10,049 bases of DNA from NCBI GenBank assembly GCA_013139395.1, contig WTAX01000198.1, positions 1 through 10,049 of the forward strand, given 5' to 3'. The translations under genes and the position numbers were made by a program. Below the pieces are notes generated by a model. That model was not told the origin of the DNA and made no database searches. It was given only the letters and a program-made list of their open reading frames with translations. The DNA is from Gammaproteobacteria bacterium (GTDB lineage: Bacteria; Pseudomonadota; Gammaproteobacteria; GRL18). The first letter of the stretch is position 1. Each line of letters opens with the position of its first letter. Below are positions 1-8,539 of the stretch, one piece after another.

Positions 1-42
1 AAAGTATTTAAAGCGATGAGCAGTAAATGGTATGAACAATAA
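1..42 (+). CDS. Possible C-terminal end of a plus-strand gene (partial)
   Basis: Reading from base 1, frame 1 gives 13 sense codons (KVFKAMSSKWYEQ) and a TAA at 40-42. The other two plus-strand frames stop earlier, at bases 9-11 and 17-19. The Lys/aromatic-rich tail would fit the end of a protein converging on the ygiQ gene, but 13 residues cannot identify a family and could be chance. I see no hairpin terminator between 43 and 100, only a loosely repeated motif around GTATGAACAA / GTATGAGCAA. Confidence 0.25.
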   Translation, partial: KVFKAMSSKWYEQ

Positions 43-100
43 GTAGTATGAGCAATCATTACCACTAATTATCTAGCAAAGAAGTCAATACACTTTTCTA

Positions 101-2281
101 TTATTTCTGTTTTCTACTATTTCTGGATTTCTTACCCGCGACTAAACGCTCTTGTGATCTGCGTTTTTTTGCCAATGAAGATGAGCGACTTTTTTCAGCA
201 GGTACCAACTGCTTTGCACCATCACCAATGAGATCATATCTACCCTGCTCCTTTAACGTCTCACGAATAAGCGGCCAGTTTTTAGGATCATGGTATCTCA
301 GCAGGGCTTTGTGCAGGCGTCTGACCCGTTCACCCTTTGCTGTAAGCACTTTTTCAGACTTATAACTGAGTTTTTTCAGTGGATTCCGTTCGCTATAATA
401 CATAGCTGTCGCGGTCGCCATGGGTGACGGGTAAAAATTCTGTACCTGATCCAGGCGAAAGTTATTTTCTTTTAGCCATAAAGCAAGATTGATCATATCT
501 TCAATGGTGGTTCCCGGATGAGCGGCAATAAAATAAGGGATTAAATATTGTTCTTTACCTGCTTCTTTGGAATATTTATCAAACATCCGCTTAAACTCAT
601 AATACGAATCAATGCTGGGCTTCATCATTTTACTTAACGTACCTTCTTCGGTATGTTCTGGCGCTATTTTCAAATAACCTCCCACATGATGCGTTACCAA
701 TTCTTTCACATATTCAGGGGAACGCACAGCTAAATCATAACGCAAGCCCGAAGCCACAAATACTTTTTTAATACCCGGTAATTTTCTGGCGCGTTTATAG
801 AGATGAATCAAGGGCTCATGATCGGTATTCATGTGCTTGCAAATGGTTGGATACACACAGGAAAGACGACGACAGACTGATTCAATATGCTTGTCGTCAC
901 AGGCCAGATGCCACATATTAGCCGTGGGGCCCCCCAGATCGGAAATATAGCCTTTAAACTCCGGTACATTATCCCGAATTTCTTCAATTTCTCTGATAAT
1001 AGAATCTTCTGAGCGATTTTGAATCACTCGCCCTTCATGTTCAGTGATAGAACAAAAAGTACAGCCGCCGAAACAGCCGCGCATAATATTAATGGAGAAG
1101 CGAATCATTTCATACGCCGGCATTTTTTTGCTCTGATAATCCTTATGCGGCAAACGGGTATAGGGCAGCTCAAATAGTTGATCAAATTCTTCAGTGGTTA
1201 AAGGATAAGGCGGCGGATTCAGCCAGATGTCTTTATCACCATGTCGCTGTACCAAAGCCCGGGCATTACCGGGATTGGTTTCCATATGCAATACACGTGA
1301 AGCATGAGCGTAAAGTACCGAATCACTTTTTACTTTCTCATACGAGGGCAAACGGATCACCGAACGCTCACGATCCAGAGACTTCACAATACTTTTCAGT
1401 GGGACAGCCACTTCATGATGCTCTTTATGCTGCTCTTCATGAATGCTATTTTTAGTTTCATTTTTTCCATCAGAACAACCTGACTGCTCAGTCATTACAT
1501 AAGGACTGACCACTGCGTCTACTTTTCCCGGACGATCAACACGACTGGAATCTATCTCCATCCAGTTTTTTTGCTGGTGACTGACTTTAAATGCGGTACC
1601 ACGAATATTATCTAATTTTTCTATCGCCTCACCACGAGATAAACGATGGGCAATTTCAGCAATCTGCCGTTCACCATTACCAAAAACCAGTAAATCTGCC
1701 TTGGAATCAACCAGAATCGAGCGTCTGACCTTATCAGACCAGTAATCATAATGAGCAATACGTCTTAAACTGGCTTCAATACCGCCAATGACCACAGGTA
1801 CATCGGACCAGGCCTCTTTACATCGCTGGGTGTATACGGCCACCGCACGGTCAGGACGCTTGCCGCCCAGGTCATCAGGCGTATAGGCATCATCATGACG
1901 TAGTTTTCGATCCGCCGTATAACGATTGATCATCGAATCCATATTGCCGGCAGTGACACCAAAAAAGAGATTCGGCTTACCCAGAATTTTAAAAGGTTCA
2001 CTGCTCTGCCAGTCAGGCTGATCAATAATACCCACCCGAAATCCCTGAGATTCCAATAATCGACCAATTAAGGCCATCCCAAAACTGGGGTGATCCACAT
2101 AAGCATCACCAGTGACCAGAATAACATCACAGGAATCCCAACCCAGTGCTTCCATTTCTGCAAGGGAATGAGGTAAGAATTCTGAAACACCATAGCATTC
2201 AGCCCAATATTTATCATAAGAAAAAATATTCTGCAGGCTGGAAGTTTTACGATTCCTGAACTTATTGTTAACGCTAGACAT
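101..2281 (-). CDS. ygiQ: YgiQ family (UPF0313) radical SAM protein
   Basis: Full-length member of the YgiQ/UPF0313 radical SAM family, cytosolic, 726 residues from the chosen start, close to the length of E. coli YgiQ. The N-terminal half carries the family hallmarks [20 protein letters not shown], the [14 protein letters not shown] block and [18 protein letters not shown]. The radical SAM core has the [4Fe-4S] motif C403-x3-C407-x2-C410 (GCFGGCTFC), followed by [10 protein letters not shown] and [14 protein letters not shown]. The precise reaction of this family is not established. A His/Glu/Lys-rich stretch around residues 265-295 is a variable linker, and the tail is Lys/Arg/Ser-rich, as is common in the family. 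I chose the ATG at 2281. An in-frame TTG at 2296 would add MSHFI, but a small inverted repeat (GCATTT-gat-AAATGC, 2298-2312) lies directly before it. Neither start has a clear Shine-Dalgarno sequence. It is transcribed divergently from the cyclic-di-GMP gene and appears monocistronic. Confidence 0.95.
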   Translation of the reverse strand: MSSVNNKFRNRKTSSLQNIFSYDKYWAECYGVSEFLPHSLAEMEALGWDSCDVILVTGDAYVDHPSFGMALIGRLLESQGFRVGIIDQPDWQSSEPFKILGKPNLFFGVTAGNMDSMINRYTADRKLRHDDAYTPDDLGGKRPDRAVAVYTQRCKEAWSDVPVVIGGIEASLRRIAHYDYWSDKVRRSILVDSKADLLVFGNGERQIAEIAHRLSRGEAIEKLDNIRGTAFKVSHQQKNWMEIDSSRVDRPGKVDAVVSPYVMTEQSGCSDGKNETKNSIHEEQHKEHHEVAVPLKSIVKSLDRERSVIRLPSYEKVKSDSVLYAHASRVLHMETNPGNARALVQRHGDKDIWLNPPPYPLTTEEFDQLFELPYTRLPHKDYQSKKMPAYEMIRFSINIMRGCFGGCTFCSITEHEGRVIQNRSEDSIIREIEEIRDNVPEFKGYISDLGGPTANMWHLACDDKHIESVCRRLSCVYPTICKHMNTDHEPLIHLYKRARKLPGIKKVFVASGLRYDLAVRSPEYVKELVTHHVGGYLKIAPEHTEEGTLSKMMKPSIDSYYEFKRMFDKYSKEAGKEQYLIPYFIAAHPGTTIEDMINLALWLKENNFRLDQVQNFYPSPMATATAMYYSERNPLKKLSYKSEKVLTAKGERVRRLHKALLRYHDPKNWPLIRETLKEQGRYDLIGDGAKQLVPAEKSRSSSLAKKRRSQERLVAGKKSRNSRKQK

Positions 2282-2333
2282 GATGAAATGACTCAATGCA
2301 TTTGATAAATGCGCTTATATAGGAGATAGGTGA

Positions 2334-2399
2334 ATTATAGTCGTTTTTGTCTTAGAAAAAAACCTGATAATAATAGTAAGAATACATAAGTTATATCAA
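2334..2399 (-). promoter_or_regulatory. Candidate promoters for ygiQ
   Basis: Reading the minus strand there is a perfect TATAAT at 2339-2334, about 53 bp before the ygiQ ATG, but its -35 region is only a T-run (poor match). Slightly upstream is a second candidate, TTGATA (2399-2394), an 18-bp spacer and TATTAT (2375-2370). Either could serve ygiQ. This is consensus matching in an AT-rich region, so confidence is low. Confidence 0.3.
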
Positions 2400-2426
2400 C
2401 TCAATTGCTGATTTTTCTAATTCCAA

Positions 2427-2454
2427 TTGAATTTGTCCTTATTGAGAGTATGAT
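2427..2454 (+). promoter_or_regulatory. Sigma70-type promoter for the PAS-GGDEF-EAL gene
   Basis: TTGAAT (2427-2432), a 16-bp spacer and TATGAT (2449-2454) match the sigma70 consensus at 4/6 and 5/6 positions. Transcription would start near 2461, giving a leader of about 20 nt to the TTG or 40 nt to the ATG. The -10 box lies inside the loop of a perfect inverted repeat, listed separately. Confidence 0.5.
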
Positions 2455-2466
2455 TGCTCTCAATAA
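2439..2466. promoter_or_regulatory. Operator-like perfect inverted repeat over the -10 box
   Basis: TTATTGAGAG (2439-2448) and CTCTCAATAA (2457-2466) are perfect 10-bp inverted arms with an 8-bp centre (TATGATTG) containing the predicted -10 hexamer. No T-run follows on either strand, so it is not a rho-independent terminator. The placement is what is expected of a repressor site for a dimeric regulator. If transcription starts near 2461, only the last few bases of the right arm would be in the RNA, which argues against an RNA hairpin role. Confidence 0.45.
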
Positions 2467-2499
2467 ATCCTTGCCTTTAAATTGCGGTTATCCTCCTTC

Positions 2500-4971
2500 A
2501 TGATAAATCTAAACGACAAGATAAAAAACAGCTGGTTAGAACAAATTTTCAACAATACCTCAGTCGCGGTCCTGGTGGTTGATAAAGATAGAAAAATATT
2601 AGGAATTAATGAGGCATTGTGCCGAATGTGGGACTATGCTTATGATGAACTCATTAATCAATCAGCTGAATACCTGCATGTATCCTCTGAAAGCTATCTC
2701 AATTTCGGCGAAATTGCCTTTCAAAAAGTGCTGAAAAAAGTCCCTCTGAGTGTTGATTACCAATTTAAACGTAAAGACGGTTCTCTTTTTTGGGCAAACA
2801 TATCAGGCGATCCCATTCATAGCCATGATGAAGTACTTTGGATGATCACCAATATCAGCCGTCGAGTTAAAACAGCTAATCTGATCGATCAAAGTCAAAC
2901 CATCCTCTTTTACTGGCGAGCAGAAGAAAACTGGCCAGTTGAATATGTGTCTAAAAACATCAGTAGTTTTGGTTACACAACAGATGAATTTTTATCTGGA
3001 GAAACAAAATATTCAGAAATCATTCACCCCGATGATCTACAAAGTATCGCACAAGAAGTTGAATTTAATACTGAAAATCATATCGATCAATTTTCACAAA
3101 ACTATCGAGTTCTCTGTTCTAACGGTGAAATAAGATGGATTGATGATCGTACGGTGATTGAACGTAATAGTTTAGGTGAAGCAGTTTATTATTTAGGGAC
3201 AATTACCGATATAACGGCTGAAAAAACAGCCGAAAAAAACATCAAAAAACAACACTTATTTTTACAAAATATTATTGATGGTGTGACAGATAAGGTCATG
3301 GTCATTAATAATGATTATTCCATTGCTTTAATGAATCAATCAGCACGTTCCTTAATAGACAACAAATTTATAGCCGATATTAATCAGCCAAAATGCTATG
3401 AAATTTCACATAGAAGCTCAATGCCGTGTAATGGAGCAGATCATCCCTGCCCTTTAGCACTGGTGCAAAACAGCGGTAAAACAGAAAAAGTAATACATCA
3501 ACATTTCACTAATAATGATTCTATTCAAATTGTTGAATTAATAGCAACACCATTAAAAGATGATAATGATAAGACCTATGCCATTATTGAATCAGCTCAT
3601 GATATTACCGGTCTAATAGAGGTTCAAAATAAATTGCAAGACAGAGCCCGGGAATTAAATTATAAAGCACACTATGATGCACTGACTGGCTTATCAAATC
3701 GAACCTTACTGATGGACAGATTGAGTCAGGCAATTAAACGAGCACATCGACAGCAACATAGAATTGCTGTATTTTTTATCGATTTGGATCATTTTAAAGA
3801 AATAAATGATTCTCTGGGTCATAGTGTCGGTGATCTGGTACTCAAAGAAGCCTCTCTACGCTTACAGGCCAGTGTACGTGACATGGATACTGTATCTCGC
3901 TTAGGCGGCGATGAATTTACTATTATTCTTGATAAAATCACAGATACTGATGTACTGCCAGACATTACCACTAAAATCATTCATAAGATATCTCAACCCA
4001 TTCTTATTGATATGCACAAACTTTATATCACCACCAGCATCGGCATCAGTCTTTACCCTGATGATGGCGATAATGTAGAGGTTTTATTGAGAAATGCCGA
4101 TGCGGCAATGTATAAAGCAAAAAATGAAGGACGTAATACCTATCAATATTATACTGAAGAACTGACACAGAAAGCGTTTGAACATATTTCATTGGAAAGT
4201 AATTTACGCCATGCATTACAACACAATGAACTAGTCATATACTACCAGCCGCAGGTTAATACTCAAAGCCAGCAAATAATCGGCATGGAAGCACTGGTTC
4301 GTTGGGATCATCCAGAGGCAGGTATTATTTCACCAGCCCAGTTTATCCCCCTGGCAGAAAAAACCGGATTGATTATCCCACTGGGAGAACAAGTGTTACG
4401 TATTGCTACCAGGCAAATGGCTCAATGGATGCAGCATCACCCGATTGATTGCAGAATGGCAATTAACCTGTCGGTAAAACAATTACAACAAAAAGATATT
4501 GTAGACATCATCACAAATATTCTCAGCGAAAATAAATGTAAGCCTCAATGGATTGAACTTGAGATAACTGAAGGCTACATTATGACTGACCCGGACAAAG
4601 CCATTCACACTCTGGAGAAACTCCAGAAGATAGGTATCACTATTGCCATTGATGACTTTGGCACAGGTTATTCTTCTCTTTCTTATTTAAAACGCTTACC
4701 CATCAACAAACTCAAAATTGATCAATCTTTTATCCGAGACCTTAATCATGATGAAGATGATAAAGCTATTGTGATATCAATTATTGCCTTAGCAAAAAGC
4801 ATGAAGTTAAATGTCATTGCTGAAGGTGTTGAAATACCTGAGCAAAGCCATTTTTTACAAAAAGAAGGTTGTACAGCAATACAGGGTTATTTATACAGCA
4901 GACCTGTTCCAGAACAGGAAATGACATTATTACTTGCCTCAAAAACAATCGACATCTCAATTAAATCGTGA
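2500..4971 (+). CDS. PAS-PAS-PAS-GGDEF-EAL cyclic-di-GMP signalling protein
   Basis: A cytosolic sensor enzyme predicted both to make and to degrade cyclic-di-GMP; no signal peptide or membrane segment is visible. Domains from the ATG (823 residues): PAS1 about 11-120; PAS2 about 130-245, with the IHPDD motif typical of PAS_3; PAS3 about 255-370, with an unusual Cys/His cluster (C299, H304, C310, H315, C317); GGDEF about 388-550; EAL about 565-808. The GGDEF signature is intact (469-473), and an allosteric I-site RDMD (460-463) sits the canonical five residues before it, so synthesis should be product-inhibited. The EAL domain keeps its E of EALVRW (597), INLS, ELEITE, DDFGTGYSS, KIDQSF, AEGVE and QGYLYSRP, all expected of an active phosphodiesterase. 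An in-frame TTG at 2482 would add six residues (MRLSSF). Neither start has a visible Shine-Dalgarno sequence, and I prefer the ATG by codon type. The signal sensed cannot be told from sequence. Confidence 0.95.
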   Translation: MINLNDKIKNSWLEQIFNNTSVAVLVVDKDRKILGINEALCRMWDYAYDELINQSAEYLHVSSESYLNFGEIAFQKVLKKVPLSVDYQFKRKDGSLFWANISGDPIHSHDEVLWMITNISRRVKTANLIDQSQTILFYWRAEENWPVEYVSKNISSFGYTTDEFLSGETKYSEIIHPDDLQSIAQEVEFNTENHIDQFSQNYRVLCSNGEIRWIDDRTVIERNSLGEAVYYLGTITDITAEKTAEKNIKKQHLFLQNIIDGVTDKVMVINNDYSIALMNQSARSLIDNKFIADINQPKCYEISHRSSMPCNGADHPCPLALVQNSGKTEKVIHQHFTNNDSIQIVELIATPLKDDNDKTYAIIESAHDITGLIEVQNKLQDRARELNYKAHYDALTGLSNRTLLMDRLSQAIKRAHRQQHRIAVFFIDLDHFKEINDSLGHSVGDLVLKEASLRLQASVRDMDTVSRLGGDEFTIILDKITDTDVLPDITTKIIHKISQPILIDMHKLYITTSIGISLYPDDGDNVEVLLRNADAAMYKAKNEGRNTYQYYTEELTQKAFEHISLESNLRHALQHNELVIYYQPQVNTQSQQIIGMEALVRWDHPEAGIISPAQFIPLAEKTGLIIPLGEQVLRIATRQMAQWMQHHPIDCRMAINLSVKQLQQKDIVDIITNILSENKCKPQWIELEITEGYIMTDPDKAIHTLEKLQKIGITIAIDDFGTGYSSLSYLKRLPINKLKIDQSFIRDLNHDEDDKAIVISIIALAKSMKLNVIAEGVEIPEQSHFLQKEGCTAIQGYLYSRPVPEQEMTLLLASKTIDISIKS

Positions 4972-4978
4972 CAAGCAT

Positions 4979-5013
4979 TGCCCATTCGTCTATGAATGGG
5001 CATTCATCTTTTT
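4979..5013 (+). terminator. Rho-independent terminator after the PAS-GGDEF-EAL gene
   Basis: A perfect 9-bp stem, TGCCCATTC (4979-4987) with GAATGGGCA (4994-5002) and a 6-nt loop, begins 8 bp after the stop codon and is followed by TTCATCTTTTT on the plus strand. Read in the minus direction it lacks a U-tract, so it would be a poor terminator for the convergent SQR-like gene ending at 5025. An overlapping alternative hairpin (ATGAAT-gggc-ATTCAT) shares the right arm. Confidence 0.75.
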
Positions 5014-5024
5014 GAACATGTGTA

Positions 5025-6152
5025 TTATCTATACTGGCGTAGATACCACCATTCAAAAAATCGTTTGAGCCAATGAAAAATACGCATACGAGGCAGAACA
5101 ATATTGCGCTTAGTTGTTCTCGCCACTAACATTCCAGAATTTTGGCTATCGACAATACACAGTAATTCTGCTTTAAAGGTATGCGTTGCTGCTTGTCCAT
5201 TAAATTCAGCTAGTAGATTCTTCACCGCAGCTTCAGCTTGTAAATCAGCCATGTGTGCCTGTTTCGGCAACCAGTCTGGTCCGGGGAAGCTGCCCGAATC
5301 ACCTGCCACATAAACCAGCTCCATAGAGTCAACTTTACAATGCGCATCAGCACGGATCATACCGCCTGGCGAACGCGGCAGTTCAGTGTTATCAAACCAG
5401 GTGTTACCGGTCATGCCCGGCATAAAGATCATCAAATCAGCATTAAATTCTCCCCCTTCAGTGATCACACTATGATCAGTAAACTGCTTCATTTTATGAC
5501 CCAGATGGGTTTCAATATCACGGTTTTTCATTTCCTTGAGTAAGCCCTTTACCGCTTTGGGGCCCAGCCGTTGTCCTGGATTTTCAGCCGGAGTAAAAAA
5601 TATCAGCTTGAATTGTTCACGCCTGCCCTCCTTGCGTAATTGACAGTCAATACCAAATAAAAATTCAAACATAGGGCCGCCGCGCATAGCGCTCGGTTCT
5701 TTGGGGTTACCTGAAAATCCAAAGGCAATCGTACCGCCCTGCAAGGATGCCAGCCTATCTCTTATTTGTACCGTGGCATCAACACCCTCGCAAGGAGTGA
5801 TCGCATGTTCAATGCCCGGTAATTTTTTAATAAAGCGACCACCGGTACAAATGATTAAGGCATCATTTTCAATTTCTCCCGCACTAGTGACTAACACCCG
5901 ACCATTGTTTTTTAAGCCTGTTGCTTCTGCAGCAAGATGCTTAACATTCATACGCTGGAAAAAATTATCCAGAGGAATAATTAAATCTTCCGGTTTTCTC
6001 AGGTGACAGGGTATCCAGATCGAACCCGGCAGATAATGAAACTCTGCTTTGGGGCTAATAAGCGTTATTTCGATATCAGTATTTGATTTTCGCAGGGTTC
6101 GTACAGCAGTAAGTGCAGCAAAACCACTGCCGACAATATGAACTTTTTTCAT
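5025..6152 (-). CDS. Sulfide:quinone oxidoreductase-like FAD-dependent oxidoreductase
   Basis: A 375-residue flavoprotein of the SQR / NDH-2 / flavocytochrome c sulfide dehydrogenase superfamily. Visible elements are the N-terminal FAD-binding Rossmann motif VHIVGSGFAALTA (4-16), the second flavin-contact segment IICTGG (100-105), and the late FAD-binding block VYVAGDSG (281-288). The C-terminal tail is aromatic and basic (about 353-375, LKRFFEWWYL), suiting the amphipathic membrane-docking helix of SQR-type enzymes. Likely role: moving electrons from sulfide or a related donor into the quinone pool. Cysteines are C49, C102, C121, C170, C272 and C332. C121 and C332 fall about where two of the three catalytic cysteines of classical SQR lie, but the middle one appears missing (the segment reads GNPKEPSAMRGGPMFEF). 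The substrate is therefore uncertain, and a two-cysteine sulfide dehydrogenase-type or another donor:quinone reductase is possible. It is the last gene of a presumed hemF operon, 38 bp after the membrane protein gene, with a weak TAAGAG ribosome site. Confidence 0.8.
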   Translation of the reverse strand: MKKVHIVGSGFAALTAVRTLRKSNTDIEITLISPKAEFHYLPGSIWIPCHLRKPEDLIIPLDNFFQRMNVKHLAAEATGLKNNGRVLVTSAGEIENDALIICTGGRFIKKLPGIEHAITPCEGVDATVQIRDRLASLQGGTIAFGFSGNPKEPSAMRGGPMFEFLFGIDCQLRKEGRREQFKLIFFTPAENPGQRLGPKAVKGLLKEMKNRDIETHLGHKMKQFTDHSVITEGGEFNADLMIFMPGMTGNTWFDNTELPRSPGGMIRADAHCKVDSMELVYVAGDSGSFPGPDWLPKQAHMADLQAEAAVKNLLAEFNGQAATHTFKAELLCIVDSQNSGMLVARTTKRNIVLPRMRIFHWLKRFFEWWYLRQYR

Positions 6153-6190
6153 GTTTTATACTCTTACGGATCACATGGGCAATAATGTAA

Positions 6191-6859
6191 TTAATCAGTA
6201 ATGACTTTACAGTCTGTTCCCAGATCATTATTTTTTCGAGCTATCATACCACTCTGAGTCATATAAAGCTGATAAGATTGAGCATTTTTCATTGGCATAA
6301 AAACAGATTGTCCATAATGTGCATCAAACCAGGGCAGCCACTGATATTTCTTCTTTAAAGCCCATAGATCATACTCCTGCTTTGTTTCCAGAGTATACAC
6401 GGAGGGAAAGTGACTACGCTGCTGCTCAATATCCTGATAGCGACCAGAAATTCTATCCAGTTGATAATGACTATCCATTCCCAGTAGATTTGCCCAGCCA
6501 TGCCATTTTATAATGCGTGCATCCACCTGCCACTCATCACCCGATAATAAGTATGATGTTTTTTTACAAGTATCCTGGAGTGTTAAATTAATTCGATATT
6601 GCTGTTGTTTTATTTGCTCTATTTGCAGAGATGCGATCGCGCTTTCGTGAGTCAGTCGATGATAAGTTAGAAGGTTGCTTCCCACAAGTGAAGCTGTGAT
6701 TAATAAAAACATGGCCAGCAGCAAATAAGTGCTGTTTCGGCAACTGGCCCAGAGCTGTTTTCTTTTTAGCATTTTAATCAGACGTATAAAGAAAAATATA
6801 ACGACACTGACAATAATGACTAAAGAAATAAAGTAATACAGCTCAAGTGTTGAGTTCAT
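6191..6859 (-). CDS. Two-TM conserved membrane protein of unknown function
   Basis: 222 residues. Two hydrophobic helices are clear, about 8-28 and 44-64, joined by a basic loop (KMLKRKQLWASCR). By the positive-inside rule this loop is cytoplasmic, so both ends should be periplasmic. The soluble part (65-222) contains a distinctive block around 108-144 (GDEWQVDARIIKWHGWANLL, then YQLDRISGRYQDIE), rich in Trp, Asp and Arg, and two cysteines (C98, C217) that could pair in the periplasm. I recall similar proteins in Pseudomonas and other gammaproteobacteria, often labelled 'multidrug efflux pump' or 'transporter'. Nothing here supports transport, because two helices and a globular domain do not resemble any pump. 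It lies 13 bp after the flavin reductase gene and before the SQR-like gene, so cotranscription is likely and an accessory role at the membrane is conceivable. No Shine-Dalgarno sequence is visible before the ATG. Confidence 0.85.
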   Translation of the reverse strand: MNSTLELYYFISLVIIVSVVIFFFIRLIKMLKRKQLWASCRNSTYLLLAMFLLITASLVGSNLLTYHRLTHESAIASLQIEQIKQQQYRINLTLQDTCKKTSYLLSGDEWQVDARIIKWHGWANLLGMDSHYQLDRISGRYQDIEQQRSHFPSVYTLETKQEYDLWALKKKYQWLPWFDAHYGQSVFMPMKNAQSYQLYMTQSGMIARKNNDLGTDCKVITD

Positions 6860-6872
6860 ATTTGGTTAAACG

Positions 6873-7421
6873 TTATTGATAAGGATCACCAGCAGGTTGA
6901 ATATGCTCATCTTCTATTTTGGCAGGGTAGTGATACTTACCGCCAAAGAATAAAAGCGGCTCTATATCAGCATCATTTTTATATAACTCTTCTACTTCAC
7001 CGACAACAATCCAATGGTCACCACCATCATATTGCTTATTAATTTTACAGGAAAATGAAGCAATACAATCTTTAAGTCTGGGAGCACTGGATGCATCAGA
7101 AAAAAGTTGTTCATACGGTATCTCTTCAAGATCAATTTTAGCACCGGCAAAATGATTGGAAACATCTTCCTGATGTATACCTAAGATATTCACACTAAAA
7201 TGTGCACCCTCTTTAACAAATTCAGAAAAGGCAGCTTTTTTGGATGGGCATACTAATAACTGAATCGGCTCAAGTGATAAAGAGCTGACGGCATTGGCAG
7301 TCATACAACGTACATCACCTTCATGTTCAATAATTAACACAGTAACACCGGTAGCAAACAGGCCTATTGTGTTTCGGTAGTCTTGAACCAGATCTGACTG
7401 TTGTTCAATATTTTTACTCAT
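6873..7421 (-). CDS. Flavin reductase-like, FMN-binding split-barrel protein
   Basis: 182 residues, cytosolic, matching the flavin reductase-like domain family (FMN-binding split barrel; NAD(P)H:flavin oxidoreductases such as the small components of two-component monooxygenases). Signature stretches: DYRNTIGLFATGVTVLI (14-30), CMTANAVSSLSLEPIQLLVC (39-58), the FSVNILG segment (75-81) followed by a short helix ending in HFAG, and DHWIVVGEVEEL with LLFFGGKYH (135-164). Members bind FMN and reduce free flavin with NAD(P)H. No partner monooxygenase is present in this window, so the flavin acceptor is unknown. The gene follows hemF by 26 bp and precedes the membrane protein by 13 bp, consistent with an operon. 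The ATG is preceded by a weak TTGAG. The last ten or so residues (IQPAGDPYQ) lie beyond the recognisable domain. Confidence 0.88.
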   Translation of the reverse strand: MSKNIEQQSDLVQDYRNTIGLFATGVTVLIIEHEGDVRCMTANAVSSLSLEPIQLLVCPSKKAAFSEFVKEGAHFSVNILGIHQEDVSNHFAGAKIDLEEIPYEQLFSDASSAPRLKDCIASFSCKINKQYDGGDHWIVVGEVEELYKNDADIEPLLFFGGKYHYPAKIEDEHIQPAGDPYQ

Positions 7422-7447
7422 ATTTTATTTACTCAAGTTTTAACTAT

Positions 7448-8428
<981 letters not shown>

Positions 8429-8433
8429 TCACA

Positions 8434-8462
8434 TAAATAAGGCTTACAGCCCGCTTTTTCAA
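8434..8462 (-). promoter_or_regulatory. Candidate promoter of hemF
   Basis: On the minus strand, TTGAAA (8462-8457), a 17-bp spacer and TATTTA (8439-8434) lie 30-58 bp before the hemF ATG and just downstream of the upstream gene's terminator. The spacer contains GGCTTACAGCC, a 4-bp inverted repeat with a 3-bp centre (8441-8451). A TATAAT nearer the gene (minus strand, within 8414-8422) has no fitting -35. Position is plausible, but the match is modest. Confidence 0.35.
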
Positions 8463-8473
8463 ATACAACAGAC

Positions 8474-8512
8474 AAAAAAATACCAGCCAAGGTCCCCCAA
8501 GGCTGGTATTTT
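8474..8512 (-). terminator. Strong rho-independent terminator of the repeat-protein gene
   Basis: A perfect 12-bp stem, AAAATACCAGCC (8477-8488) with GGCTGGTATTTT (8501-8512) and a 12-nt loop, ends in a run of seven T residues when read on the minus strand. It lies 27 bp after the stop codon of the sulfur-globule-like gene and separates that unit from hemF. Confidence 0.85.
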
Positions 8513-8539
8513 ATGACAAAAAGCGCTGAAAAACAGAAC

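Noticed and set aside
2439..2466. Hairpin upstream of the cyclic-di-GMP gene as a riboswitch or attenuator
   Set aside because: The predicted transcription start lies at its right end, so little of it would be transcribed; no T-run or known riboswitch core is visible.
5104..6006. Plus-strand open frames opposite the SQR-like gene
   Set aside because: Antisense shadows of a clearly recognised flavoprotein; no domain or ribosome site seen.
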